From: Streptomyces luteolus
Lineage (GTDB): Bacteria; Actinomycetota; Actinomycetes; Streptomycetales; Streptomycetaceae
Assembly: GCF_029968015.1 (NCBI RefSeq)
Contig: NZ_JASCIS010000047.1
Coordinates: forward strand, 1 to 63,772
Reading direction: 5' to 3'
Length of the DNA: 63,772 bases
Under the pieces are notes generated by a model. It had not been told where the DNA came from. It ran no database searches and saw nothing but the letters and a program-made list of their open reading frames with translations. The position numbers were made by a program, and so were the translations under genes. Shown here one piece after another: positions 46,418 through 54,854 of the stretch; positions within the stretch are counted from its first letter, which is position 1, and every line of letters begins with the position of its first letter.

Positions 46418-47062
46418 TCACCGCTGGTCGTAGCCATGGGCGCCGTACAGCCGGACGAAGCGGGCCGCGGTGATCGTCCTGCGTCGCACCAGGCCGCGGG
46501 CATGCCGCTCGTACAGCTCGACGCGCTCCTGCCTGCCTTGCCCGATCGGCTGGACGAGCCGGCCACCAGGGCGAAGCTGATCCACGAGCGGCTCAGGCAC
46601 TCGCGGGAAGGCAGCGCAGACGATGACGGCGTCGTACGGGGCCCGGGTCGGAATCCCGAGGGTCCCGTCGCCGAGTACGACCTCGGCATTGCCGACGCCC
46701 TGCCCGGTCAGCCGCCGGCGGGCCTCGACGACCAGGTCGGGCCAGCGCTCGACGCTGACGACGTACGAGGCCAAGCGGGCCAGCAGCGCGGTCTGCCAGC
46801 CGTATCCGGTCCCGACCTCCAGGACCTGTTCGTCTCCGGTGAGGCCGAGAGCGGAGACCATCATGGCGATCAGCGAGGGCTGGGTGGTCACCTGCCCGTG
46901 GGGGAGCGGGACGGGCGTGTCCAGGTACGCGGATGCGCCTTCGTCCGCGGGGACGAATTCTGCCCGGGGAATGCTCCGTACGGCCGCCAGGAGGCGGTCG
47001 TCGGTCACGCCCACGGCGCGGGCCGCGCGAACCAGGTCTTCGGGGTTCCCCTTATGAGCCAT
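46418..47062 (-). CDS. pcm: Protein-L-isoaspartate O-methyltransferase
   Basis: A 214-residue PCMT. The signature begins DDRLLAAVRSIPRAEFVPAD, and the post-lesion motif is VTTQPSLIAMMVSALGLTG, followed by SAM motif I LEVGTGYGWQTALLA. It transfers a methyl group to abnormal isoaspartyl residues in ageing proteins. In Streptomyces, homologues also sit in lanthipeptide-type clusters, but no precursor or synthase is visible here. The ATG at 47062 (MAHKGNPEDLV) is preferred to the much longer open frame. A coding-like relic overlaps its start by 11 bases. Confidence 0.85.
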   Translation of the reverse strand: MAHKGNPEDLVRAARAVGVTDDRLLAAVRSIPRAEFVPADEGASAYLDTPVPLPHGQVTTQPSLIAMMVSALGLTGDEQVLEVGTGYGWQTALLARLASYVVSVERWPDLVVEARRRLTGQGVGNAEVVLGDGTLGIPTRAPYDAVIVCAAFPRVPEPLVDQLRPGGRLVQPIGQGRQERVELYERHARGLVRRRTITAARFVRLYGAHGYDQR

Positions 47063-47468
47063 CGGACCGCGGGGCCGTGGCGGTGGCGGTCCCGGTCGTG
47101 GTGCGTTCCGGGCTGACCAGGATCCCCCTCGACGTCGGCGCGTTGCTGATATCGGCCGTACTGTCCCGTGGCACCAGGACATCGGTCTCCGGGTGGTGGG
47201 CGGCGGCCCAGCCGGGTGCGGTCGGGCAGGCGACCAGCCGGAAGTCCTCCGTGCCGCGCTCGGTGCGGTCCGTCCAGGCACTCACGAGATGCACCCCTTC
47301 GCAGTGGGAGAGCCCGAGCGCGGTGCGGTCCGCTGGGGCCCTGGCGTACGACGCGCCGGGTGCCTTGCACGCCGTGACGGCGCTCGTTGTTCTTGCACGG
47401 AACAGTGTTCCACTGGTCGTGGGAGCGCAGGGTCTGCGACAGCAGATGCCTTTGGGGCGCCCTGGCAT
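47052..47468 (-). pseudogene. Possible relic or unknown ORF upstream of pcm
   Basis: The minus-strand frame from about 47390 down to 47052 has protein-like sequence: YARAPADRTALGLSHCEGVH, then LVSAWTDRTERGTEDFRLVA and TDVLVPRDSTADISNAPTSR. Its stop lies just inside the pcm start region (11-base overlap), which would suit a gene coupled to pcm. The first 35 codons are Cys/Pro-rich noise and no start codon is well supported. I do not recognise a family. It may be a 5'-truncated gene or a real small protein starting near 47400. Confidence 0.4.
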
Positions 47469-47519
47469 GGCGTGGGAGTTGCCGGTGAAGGCGGCCCTGC
47501 CGCCGGGGGGTTGGGTGAC

Positions 47520-47740
47520 GTTCCTTCGTTCACGGGGTTGGGCAGCCGAAAGCCATCGCCGTAGTCCGCGGTGAGCTCCTCCCAGGGGACGGGCACCTTG
47601 TCACCGAAGGTCCGGCGGGCCAGTCGGCTCAGGATCAGCGCGGTCTGCCCGCACACCGTGTGCGTGTGGTTGAGCTCGGTGGAGACGTACGCGGCCTCTT
47701 GATCGGTAATCGGATCACCCCGTCCGGAGGGTTCCCGCAC
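47520..47740 (-). pseudogene. Possible relic of a small unknown protein
   Basis: From a GTG at 47740 the minus strand reads MREPSGRGDPITDQEAAYVS, then TELNHTHTVCGQTALILSRL and PVPWEELTADYGDGFRLPN, natural-looking sequence over about 70 codons. Beyond 47520 the frame becomes Pro/Arg noise up to a stop at 47282. This looks like a small gene whose 3' end was lost or frame-shifted. No family was recognised. Confidence 0.35.
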
Positions 47741-48055
47741 TCGATGGTCCTGGACGGGTGCCGAAGTCTGCGGGCGCTGCAGCCGGGGCTCCTCGCAGAT
47801 GCTGAATGGTGGTGCCGGCCGAATCTGAGTCACGTCTGAGCGGACTGAACGGCGTCGAGTGCGCCCTTCCCGGACCTGCACTTGGCGGCCTACGCTGACT
47901 GTCCGTTCCGCCGCGATCACGAGGGGTCGGTGAGGTGCGGCGGGAGATGAGGCAAGGCAGGTGGGCAGACCGACGCGCGTAATCAACTGCTGGGACGCGC
48001 GCCACCGTTGCCTGGGAGAGAGTGACGGGGGCGCGTCACACGGCAGGGGGAGAGA
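47741..48055. other. Gene-free stretch upstream of the RNase III-like gene
   Basis: No gene or strong repeat is seen in these 315 bases. The promoter of the downstream gene should lie here; a GGGGGAGAG purine tract just before 48056 serves as its ribosome-binding site. Confidence 0.5.
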
Positions 48056-50965
48056 ATGAATCGCTGGGTCGGCATTGTGTCGCTGCGTGAGACCGCGCCG
48101 CCGACACCCTTGCACCGCATCGCGCTCGCGATCGACGCTGCGCGTAAGCGGACTTCGTACCAGCTGGCCACCCAGGTGGTGCCGTACGCGCGGATGCGGT
48201 CGGCGCTGCGCACGCTCGGTCAGGAGTACGCTCGCCACCGAGATTGGGAACGGCACGCGTACTGCGTCGACTTGGCCGGAGATTTCTTCGACGGCGGTTA
48301 CCCCCCGAGCAGGCTTCCTTCCTGGCTCACCATCGAACTCCGGGGGCTGTTGGACAGTCGTTCGGGCACGTGGACGGCCGGCGGGCGAAGGGCGCGGGCG
48401 GCGCGTCGGCGCAGTGACGCGCGGTCCGCCCGCCAGCGTCCGGTGACCACCCGCAGGGGCAGGTCCACAGTTCCCGACGCCGCCCGTTTGGCTCGGCCAG
48501 TGCGCCCGGCTCCGCCTGCGATCGGACCTCGTCCGTCGCCGGAGCCGGTCCGGCCCTACTTGAGCGTCGAGCGGGTGCGTGACGTTCACGATGTCACGCA
48601 CCCGGAACTGTGCGAGCCGCCTGTGTCGTTGGTAGGCGCTGGCCAAGAGGTCCAGAGAATTGTTGAAACGACTGTGGGCGGATGGGAACCCGGCACCGCG
48701 GTGACCACATGGCTCGGCCTGGCCGCCGAGCACCGCAGTCACCTCTACGAGAGCAACCACGCCGAACAGGTCACACCACATGTGCTTGGCTTACTCGACC
48801 GTCTCGGTGCCACCACGCTCAACGTGATCCTCCTCGATGCCTACGCAAGATGGGCGACTCCGAAGAAGGCGGGCGAGCAATCGAGCGAGCACGCCCGCAG
48901 ACGCCGCGCCGCAGATAGCGCGCTCGGCGCTTGGGCTGCTGAACATGGACTGGCGCGCATGGGAGCAGGAGAGGCGCAGCAGCCTGCCAAGTCCGTCTAC
49001 GAAGCGGTGGCTCGGCAGATCCTCGGCGTGCTCAGCCTCCACAGTGAACACGGGGCCGCCCGGCGGCTGGTCGCGGCAGTGTGGCCAGACCTCGACCGCC
49101 CGTCCACGCCAGCGGGAGCGGACTCCGTCACACTGGCGCAAGCAGCCTTCCAGAAGGAAGGACTCAGCTACGACTATGACGAGGAAGGCCCTGACCATCG
49201 CAAGGTCTTCCGCGCCGTTGTCCGTACCGGAAACGGCCGGATGGCGGAAGGCACCGGTCTGTCCAAGAAGGCGGCAAGAGCGGCTGCGGCACAAGCGTTG
49301 CTCGACTCGTATCCGCAACGGGCAGCGTCAGCAGGCGTCAAACGAAATGCCGGAGCCACGAGCCCATCGGCCTCAGCACCCTTGTCGTACGCACGGGCGG
49401 GCAAAGAACATCGGGACGCGGTAAGCGACCTAGCGGCGATGTTCGAGCTCGGCCGCCGCGCTGACGGACTTCTTGCCCAGGCGCTCACCCATGCCTCCTG
49501 GGTCCACGAGAACCCGGTGGCAGCGGCCGCAGCCCGCCAGCGCAACAACGACCTCCTCGCCCACCACGGCTCGCACGTCGTGGATCACCTATCCGCCCAC
49601 CTCCGCGTCCGCCGAACCCTCGCGAAGGGCCTTGCTCCCGACGAGGACGAGGCACGCATCCTCCCCGCCGCTGACGATGACACCGCCCGCCTCGGTGCCG
49701 CTCTCCAGCTCTCGGAAGGTCTCCTGACAAGCCATGGCGAGAGCGGGCGGGGCCGCGCAGCGGTCTCGGACGCAGTCCAGGCGGTGGTCGCAGCGGCCTG
49801 GCGAGTCCACGGGCCCCGGCTTCTCGGGCGGCAACCCGCTGTTCTTCATGAGTGGCTTTCCGGCCTGGAGCACCAGCACGATCCGGTGACCGTCTTCGAC
49901 GCCCTGGCAGCCACGTATGGCATCGCCTACGAGTACACCTACGCATCATCAGGGCCGGACCACTTGAAGAGCTACGTCGCCGCCCTTGAGCTGCGGGATG
50001 CTCGGGGCCGGGACCACCGGTGGACCGAGCAGGTGCCGGGAACCCCTGGGAAGCCGGAGGCGAAGAAAGCAACGGCGGAGGCTGTCCTGGACATCCTCGC
50101 AGCTCCCAGCAGCGGTGCCGTCGACGATCTCCCTGTCTCGGAGCGGGAGTTGCTCGTCTTCGCTCTGCGTGCCCAGCTCGATGGCCTTGGCCGGCCGACG
50201 GAGCGGCAACGAGCTCGGGCACTCGCCCGCGGCGACTTCGGTGCCGATCTCCTCGCCACCGGTGATACCGAAGCATTTCTCGCCTGGACAGAGCGAGTCT
50301 GCCCCTTGCTCGCGGAGGGCGGCACAGTCGTACCAGAGGCGCTGCATCAGCTGTATCGGAAGGTTCTCGAGGACATGCGTATCGGGCCGGGCTCGCTTTT
50401 GCGCCGCATGGCCGCTTCCCCGGGCACCGACGCCGCAAGCGTGGTTCGGAGCAACGCGGCAGATGCTGTGGGACGAGCACTGCACAGTGGGCCGCAGGCT
50501 GCCTCGGTCCGTGACGTTGTGCAGGCTTGGTGGCGAGATCAAGCCCCGGTCACCGGAGTGGCAGTCCGAGACGATATGCGGCAGCAGGTATTTCGTCCGC
50601 TCCCCGTCCATCTCGCCGCAGTGGACGAGACTTTGACATGGGGCGGCGAAGCTGCCGAGGCGGCCGACGCGCGCATAGATGTCGAACTGACGGTTCAAGA
50701 CGGCACGCTGCATGTCTGTCTCGGCCTCGACAAGGTGGACGTCAAGACGGCCTGCGACGATTTTGCCCGTCTGCTCTCCCACGCGCTTCCCTACACCGAC
50801 TGCATGGTCGGTGACGACCACGTACTGCTGCGCCTGCACGGTGACCCCGAGACAGCTCTACTTAACCCCTTGGCCACAGCAGGCATCAACGTCTACACCT
50901 CCGGACTGCCGGAACGGCGCTGGCCCACTGGGGAAGTTGCTAATCGCGACCCGTTTCAGGGCTGA
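48056..50965 (+). CDS. Large protein with two RNase III-like and two dsRNA-binding domains
   Basis: A 969-residue protein of unusual architecture. After a small helical domain (1-105) and a basic Pro/Arg linker (110-190) come an RNase III-like domain (about 195-345; LAAEHRSHLYESN), a dsRNA-binding domain (about 356-420; FQKEGLSYDYDEEGPDHRKV, GLSKKAARAAAAQALLDSY), a second RNase III-like domain (about 450-605; LLAQALTHASWVHENP) and a second dsRNA-binding domain (about 608-683; SSGPDHLKSYVAALELRD). Residues 684-969 match nothing I know. Most catalytic acids are gone: domain 2 reads NDLLAHHGSHVV where NERLEFLGDAVL is expected and DAVQA where DxFEA is expected; domain 1 reads LGLLDRLGATTL and SVYEA. 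RNA binding is likely, cleavage doubtful. The ATG has GGGGGAGAGA upstream. Not annotated further by any neighbour; a defence role is a guess. Confidence 0.78.
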   Translation: MNRWVGIVSLRETAPPTPLHRIALAIDAARKRTSYQLATQVVPYARMRSALRTLGQEYARHRDWERHAYCVDLAGDFFDGGYPPSRLPSWLTIELRGLLDSRSGTWTAGGRRARAARRRSDARSARQRPVTTRRGRSTVPDAARLARPVRPAPPAIGPRPSPEPVRPYLSVERVRDVHDVTHPELCEPPVSLVGAGQEVQRIVETTVGGWEPGTAVTTWLGLAAEHRSHLYESNHAEQVTPHVLGLLDRLGATTLNVILLDAYARWATPKKAGEQSSEHARRRRAADSALGAWAAEHGLARMGAGEAQQPAKSVYEAVARQILGVLSLHSEHGAARRLVAAVWPDLDRPSTPAGADSVTLAQAAFQKEGLSYDYDEEGPDHRKVFRAVVRTGNGRMAEGTGLSKKAARAAAAQALLDSYPQRAASAGVKRNAGATSPSASAPLSYARAGKEHRDAVSDLAAMFELGRRADGLLAQALTHASWVHENPVAAAAARQRNNDLLAHHGSHVVDHLSAHLRVRRTLAKGLAPDEDEARILPAADDDTARLGAALQLSEGLLTSHGESGRGRAAVSDAVQAVVAAAWRVHGPRLLGRQPAVLHEWLSGLEHQHDPVTVFDALAATYGIAYEYTYASSGPDHLKSYVAALELRDARGRDHRWTEQVPGTPGKPEAKKATAEAVLDILAAPSSGAVDDLPVSERELLVFALRAQLDGLGRPTERQRARALARGDFGADLLATGDTEAFLAWTERVCPLLAEGGTVVPEALHQLYRKVLEDMRIGPGSLLRRMAASPGTDAASVVRSNAADAVGRALHSGPQAASVRDVVQAWWRDQAPVTGVAVRDDMRQQVFRPLPVHLAAVDETLTWGGEAAEAADARIDVELTVQDGTLHVCLGLDKVDVKTACDDFARLLSHALPYTDCMVGDDHVLLRLHGDPETALLNPLATAGINVYTSGLPERRWPTGEVANRDPFQG

Positions 50966-51024
50966 TGAGGAGACCGGGTAGGTTCACTTGCATCACGGCC
51001 TTCGCGGCAGCCCTCGACATCTCT

Positions 51025-51255
51025 TTGTGGTTGGTCAACAGCGAGATGTTTCCCACACCGTTCGCGGAAAGACGTCCGTCGTCGGCTCGTTCACGCACTG
51101 GCCTTGACTTCAGCGTGGCGCTAACCACGCTCACCCTGTCCCAACTCATCACACCGACAGGGCCGCTCCGGCTTTTCGCAGTCGTGGGTGCCCTTGGATG
51201 GCTGTTCCTGCGCAAGCGTCTGCCGGAGAGCAAGAACCGCACACTCAAACCAACG
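51025..51255 (+). pseudogene. C-terminal relic of an MFS sugar porter
   Basis: About 77 codons resemble the end of a sugar-porter-type MFS transporter: LWLVNSEMFPTPFAERRPSS (the SEMFPT block normally followed by RVRG), a hydrophobic stretch ending TTLTLSQLITPTG, then LRLFAVVGALGWLFLRKRLP and ESKNRTLKP, matching PETKGRTLEE. There is no start and no upstream transmembrane region. It is a dead fragment 60 bases beyond the RNase III-like gene, and sits next to a ROK relic. Confidence 0.75.
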
Positions 51256-51415
51256 CCCACGATCGCATCGGGTCTACGGTGGCCAGCTCCAAGACATTCG
51301 CCCGGCACCGGCTCGTCACCCGGCAGGGCACGACCGCCGCCATCTGCGCCGCAAGCGGCCCACGCCCCTGAGGCGTGCTCAGCAGACGGGATGAACAGGC
51401 ACGGTCGAACCGGGC

Positions 51416-51755
51416 CTACCTTTTGGCCTTCGGTTCGGGGCTCGAACTGCTCGGCCGCGTACCTGGGGTACCCCAGGAGCACCGCCCCCACCGCAGTACC
51501 GCGTCCACCGCGCCCCGGTGCGAAGCGTGCTTCCGTGACCTCGCAGGCCGCGCCCAGGATGCCCGCGCGGGGCCCAACATCGAGGCGGCGACGTGTAGTT
51601 CGCGGGTGGCCAAGGGGAGGAAGCGGTAATAGGTGGTCTCGCGGATGCCGGCCAGGAGGTGGTCGCCTGCCTGGGCGAGTGCGCCGACGATGGCCAGGAC
51701 CGGTGGGGTGAAGAGGCTGACCGTGTCGGCGAGGGCCGGCACTGCGCCCAGCTTC
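51416..51755 (-). pseudogene. C-terminal relic of a ROK-family regulator or kinase
   Basis: The minus strand encodes VPALADTVSLFTPPVLAIVG, then ALAQAGDHLLAGIRETTYYR and LATRELHVAASMLGP. That is the C-terminal pattern of ROK proteins (a conserved Asp-Thr/Leu-Val-Asn-Leu-Phe-x-Pro helix, an IGGxLA loop, and a terminal LGPxAGxLGAA). The last part needs a frame change near 51577 (RAGILGAACEVTEARFAPG) and another shortly after (AVDAVL). ROK sugar regulators and sugar-porter genes often lie together, so this and the nearby MFS relic may come from one lost sugar locus. Confidence 0.7.
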
Positions 51756-53431
51756 CGCGCAGTTCGGGTCCGCCGCCCAGGCGCCTGCGCAGGTGCAGTG
51801 TGAGATCGAGCAGAGTCTGCTGCGGGGCGGAGTGGCGGGCCAGTACGTCGTCGAAGGTGAGGGACTTTCGGTAGGAGCGGGCGGCGAAGGAGAGCAGGGC
51901 CTCCTCGACGAGCGCGTCGTTTCCCGTGTGCCGGTCCAGGTACGCAACGAGAACAGCCTCGTCGGCGTCGGCAAGCTGTCTGAACCGGATGCTTAGCGGG
52001 TCGCCGGGGGAGGCTGTGCGTCGGCCAGGCAGGGCAGGGACGGGATCCGTGACGAGCGGCATGATGGTGGCAATCAGCTCCTTGGCCCGTTGGTTTTTCT
52101 CCCACGCAGAATGGCTGGACGGGTAGCCGTGTGCACCAGACCGGGCAGCCAGGGACCTCCTGGTGTCCTCGACTACGAGGCGCGCCTTCTGTCGCGCCTC
52201 CTCCGGGACTTCGGGGAGATGTACGAGGAGTGCGTGCAACCAGCCGAGATCGCGCACGACCCGATAGCGCGAAGCGGGTTCCGGTTCCCAGAGGTTCAGA
52301 GCGGAAAGGCAGATCGTTGCGAACCGAGTGCCGAGGGCGGCGACGAGCTCCTGGGACGCCAGCCATTCTCGGGGCCGGCCGTAACGCTGGGCCTCGCCGG
52401 GGTTGAGGAGGAACCGCCAGGTCTGGCTTCCTGCCCGCTCCACCCAGTCGACGGCGGAGCGGCAGAGAATGGTCTGGATGGACTTGGACTGCATCTCCTC
52501 GTCGAGGAATTGTTCCACGTAGTCCCGCTCCTCCTGGGACGCGGCGGCCAGCTCGTCGGTGTAGCGCTCCCGTGCCTGCGCGCGTCAGCCCGTCCCGGCA
52601 GGATCGGTAAATCCGGGTGACGAGGACCGCACGCTCGAAGGACTTCAGATTGTGTGCCGCGACTTCCTCCAACAGGGCTGGTTCTACGTGCCACGGTATG
52701 GAGCCGAGCAGGTGTTCACGCACCACGCGATCGGCGGCGGGCTGACTCGCGGACCAGGCCAATAGGTGGCGGTGGTGTTCGGTCTGGGCCCGGAGGACGC
52801 CGTCCCACATGCTTTCCCAGGCGTCGGATGCGGCGCGGTGGCGCTCCATCCACGCATCGACGTCTTCTTCGCCGTCATGCTTGTCTGGCCCGAGCGGGAG
52901 GCAGTCGAGGGCTGCAATGAACACGTCCTGGTGCAGGCCGTGTTCACCAAGAACGACCTGGGCGGGCGTCGGATCCGTCAGCAGCTCGGGGGTGATGGGC
53001 AGGCGCGATTTCGAGCGGCGGTGGAGCGCAGCAGCGACGGTGTGGATGAGTGCTACGCCACCCTCTCTCCGGCCGAGTGCACCGAGTTGCGCCTCGGTGC
53101 ACTTCTCCAGGACTTGCGCCCTGTATGCGTCCGGGCAGCCTTGATGCGACAGGGCGACGCGGGTCAAGTCCATGCGACCGGTCGTCATGTGCGGGCGCGG
53201 TTCGCGATCGAGGTCGCTCTCCACCGCCATGGCCAATAGCCACTCGGGCGCCGACTTTGCGAGCGGTCCCGTAAGCAGGGACATGGCCAAACCGTCCCGA
53301 TCCGTGCCCGGGGGCGCCGTGCGTATCGCCTCGACAGCCATGCGGGTAGGCGGGGAATCCTCGGACGCCTGCGCGATGACCGTACGCAGGAAGTCGTAAG
53401 GAAGAGACAAGCGTGATTCCGCCGCGGCCAT
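51755..53431 (-). pseudogene. Frameshifted helical protein of unknown family downstream of jetD
   Basis: A gene for a long alpha-helical protein starts at 53431 (MAAAESRLSLPYDFLRTVIA) and runs in one frame to about 52585, where the sense moves to another frame (ARERYTDELAAASQEERDYV), continuing to about 51755 (LDLTLHLRRRLGGGPELR). There it abuts a ROK relic, so the 3' end is probably lost. About 560 codons remain. The sequence is rich in Leu/Ala helices and Trp (EPALLEEVAAHNLKSFERAV), with no nuclease or ATPase motif that I can see. It follows jetD on the same strand after 142 bases and may once have belonged to the same island. Confidence 0.65.
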
Positions 53432-53573
53432 CGGACTCCAATCGTCGACACCGCCCCGCGACGTGATCCTCTGGTCAGAGCCACCCGGGCACGGCGACGT
53501 ATCAGGTGTGAGCGTCAATCATGCCGAAAAGGACTGACAACCCAGGTGAGTTCGGCATGATGCCGACGTCGCT

Positions 53574-54854
53574 CTACACCTGGTGTGACAGGTCTGCCAC
53601 CAAGAGATCGAGGGTGGCCTCCTCGTGGAGCGCGACGCCGAGGGCGGTCATGGCGGGGGCGAGGCCCGGGTCCCAGTCCGCGTCGACCGGCTGTCCGTCG
53701 AGTGCCAGTTGAGGGATGCCTTCGGCCTGACTGCGGGCGGCCAGATGCTCGTAGTCCGCGGTGCCCATGCGCCACGGCAGGGCTTCGTAGCGGCGGATGA
53801 CCCGGTTGGCCAGCGCGATCCCCGGCCAGTCGAAGTCGCCGTGGTACGCGAAGCGGCAACCCGTGGCGGCGAGGGCGTCGAGAAGCGTGAAGACCACGGT
53901 GGCGGCGCTCCCGGAGGTGCACACGATGGGCTGAACGCAGGCCGCATCCGCCGCGGCTTCCACCACGCGCGGATTCTCACAGATGTGGATGAGCGTTGCG
54001 GCGGGGAGCTGCAGCCGGAGGTCATGGAGGTCGCGTGGTGTGATGTGAACTTCGCAGTGATGGTCGGCCCGCTCCCGCAGAGCCCGCTCCCGCCAGCCCT
54101 CGCCGACGGGTCGCAGCCCGTAGGTGAGCACCGTGCTGGAGACCTCGTCCGGCCTGACGGACACCAGTCGCCACAGAGCGCGTCGGCCGGCCGCGTCGTC
54201 GGGGAACTCGGTGCCATGGGCGAGGGCGACGCCGCGTTGGACGAGGCGTGCGAGCCAGGTGCCGTCGTCCAGGCCGTGCGCGGAGCCGGTCGTCATGGCG
54301 GCGAGTTCTCCTCGGCCGTGTGTGCCGTTGCGTTCAGTTCCTTCGGGTCCGAGGAGAGCGGTGAGGACTTGGACCGCCTGCTGGAGTGTCCATATTGCCG
54401 CTTCAGACGTCACTCCTTTCGGAACACCAGCACGGCGCATCACTTCGTACCACTGCCGGGGCCATTCCTGGTCGGCGAGCGGGGAGGCGTCCAGTGACGA
54501 AGCAAGGGACGACCACACTCGCTCCCGCCGGGCCGTCACATCCGCGCGGGCGGCACGGCGGTCGGTGAGCGGCGGCCCGAGTTCTTCCAGGGTCTGCCTG
54601 AGTCCGAGTCCGGCGGCAGAAGCGCGTAGCCGTGCGTCGAGCACGTCGAGCCGTACGGTCACGGCGGCACCTGTGAGGGGTTTGCCCAGTAGGAGGGACA
54701 GATCGTTGCGTTCCCGGGCGTTCATCGCGGTCAGCCGGAGCGAACCCGTGGCCTGTACGCCGTTGCTCTCCAGGCGTTTACGTGCCCCCTGCCACAGCCG
54801 GGTGAGTCCAGGTCCCGTCAGCCATTCGCGCGTTGCGGCGGGCAGCCCGCTCAT
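53574..54854 (-). CDS. jetD: Wadjet type II JetD, Toprim nuclease subunit
   Basis: A 426-residue TIGR02679/DUF3323-DUF2399-type protein. The C-terminal Toprim-like domain shows the catalytic Glu in LIHICENPRVVEAA (Glu about 293) and the DxD-type motif in FAYHGDFDWPGIALANRVI (Asp 340 and 342). The N-terminal half matches the DUF3323 helical region (ERNDLSLLLGKPLTGAAVTV). In Wadjet, JetD cuts plasmid DNA once the JetABC machine has extruded a loop. The ATG at 54854 overlaps the jetC stop (ATGA). It is the last gene of the operon. Confidence 0.85.
   Translation of the reverse strand: MSGLPAATREWLTGPGLTRLWQGARKRLESNGVQATGSLRLTAMNARERNDLSLLLGKPLTGAAVTVRLDVLDARLRASAAGLGLRQTLEELGPPLTDRRAARADVTARRERVWSSLASSLDASPLADQEWPRQWYEVMRRAGVPKGVTSEAAIWTLQQAVQVLTALLGPEGTERNGTHGRGELAAMTTGSAHGLDDGTWLARLVQRGVALAHGTEFPDDAAGRRALWRLVSVRPDEVSSTVLTYGLRPVGEGWRERALRERADHHCEVHITPRDLHDLRLQLPAATLIHICENPRVVEAAADAACVQPIVCTSGSAATVVFTLLDALAATGCRFAYHGDFDWPGIALANRVIRRYEALPWRMGTADYEHLAARSQAEGIPQLALDGQPVDADWDPGLAPAMTALGVALHEEATLDLLVADLSHQV

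Noticed and set aside
46418..47062. Lanthipeptide biosynthetic cluster around pcm
   Set aside because: No precursor peptide, dehydratase or cyclase was found nearby.
51416..53431. One intact protein of about 670 residues
   Set aside because: The frame is open throughout, but the middle is out of sense and the end is a ROK relic, so the open frame is misleading.
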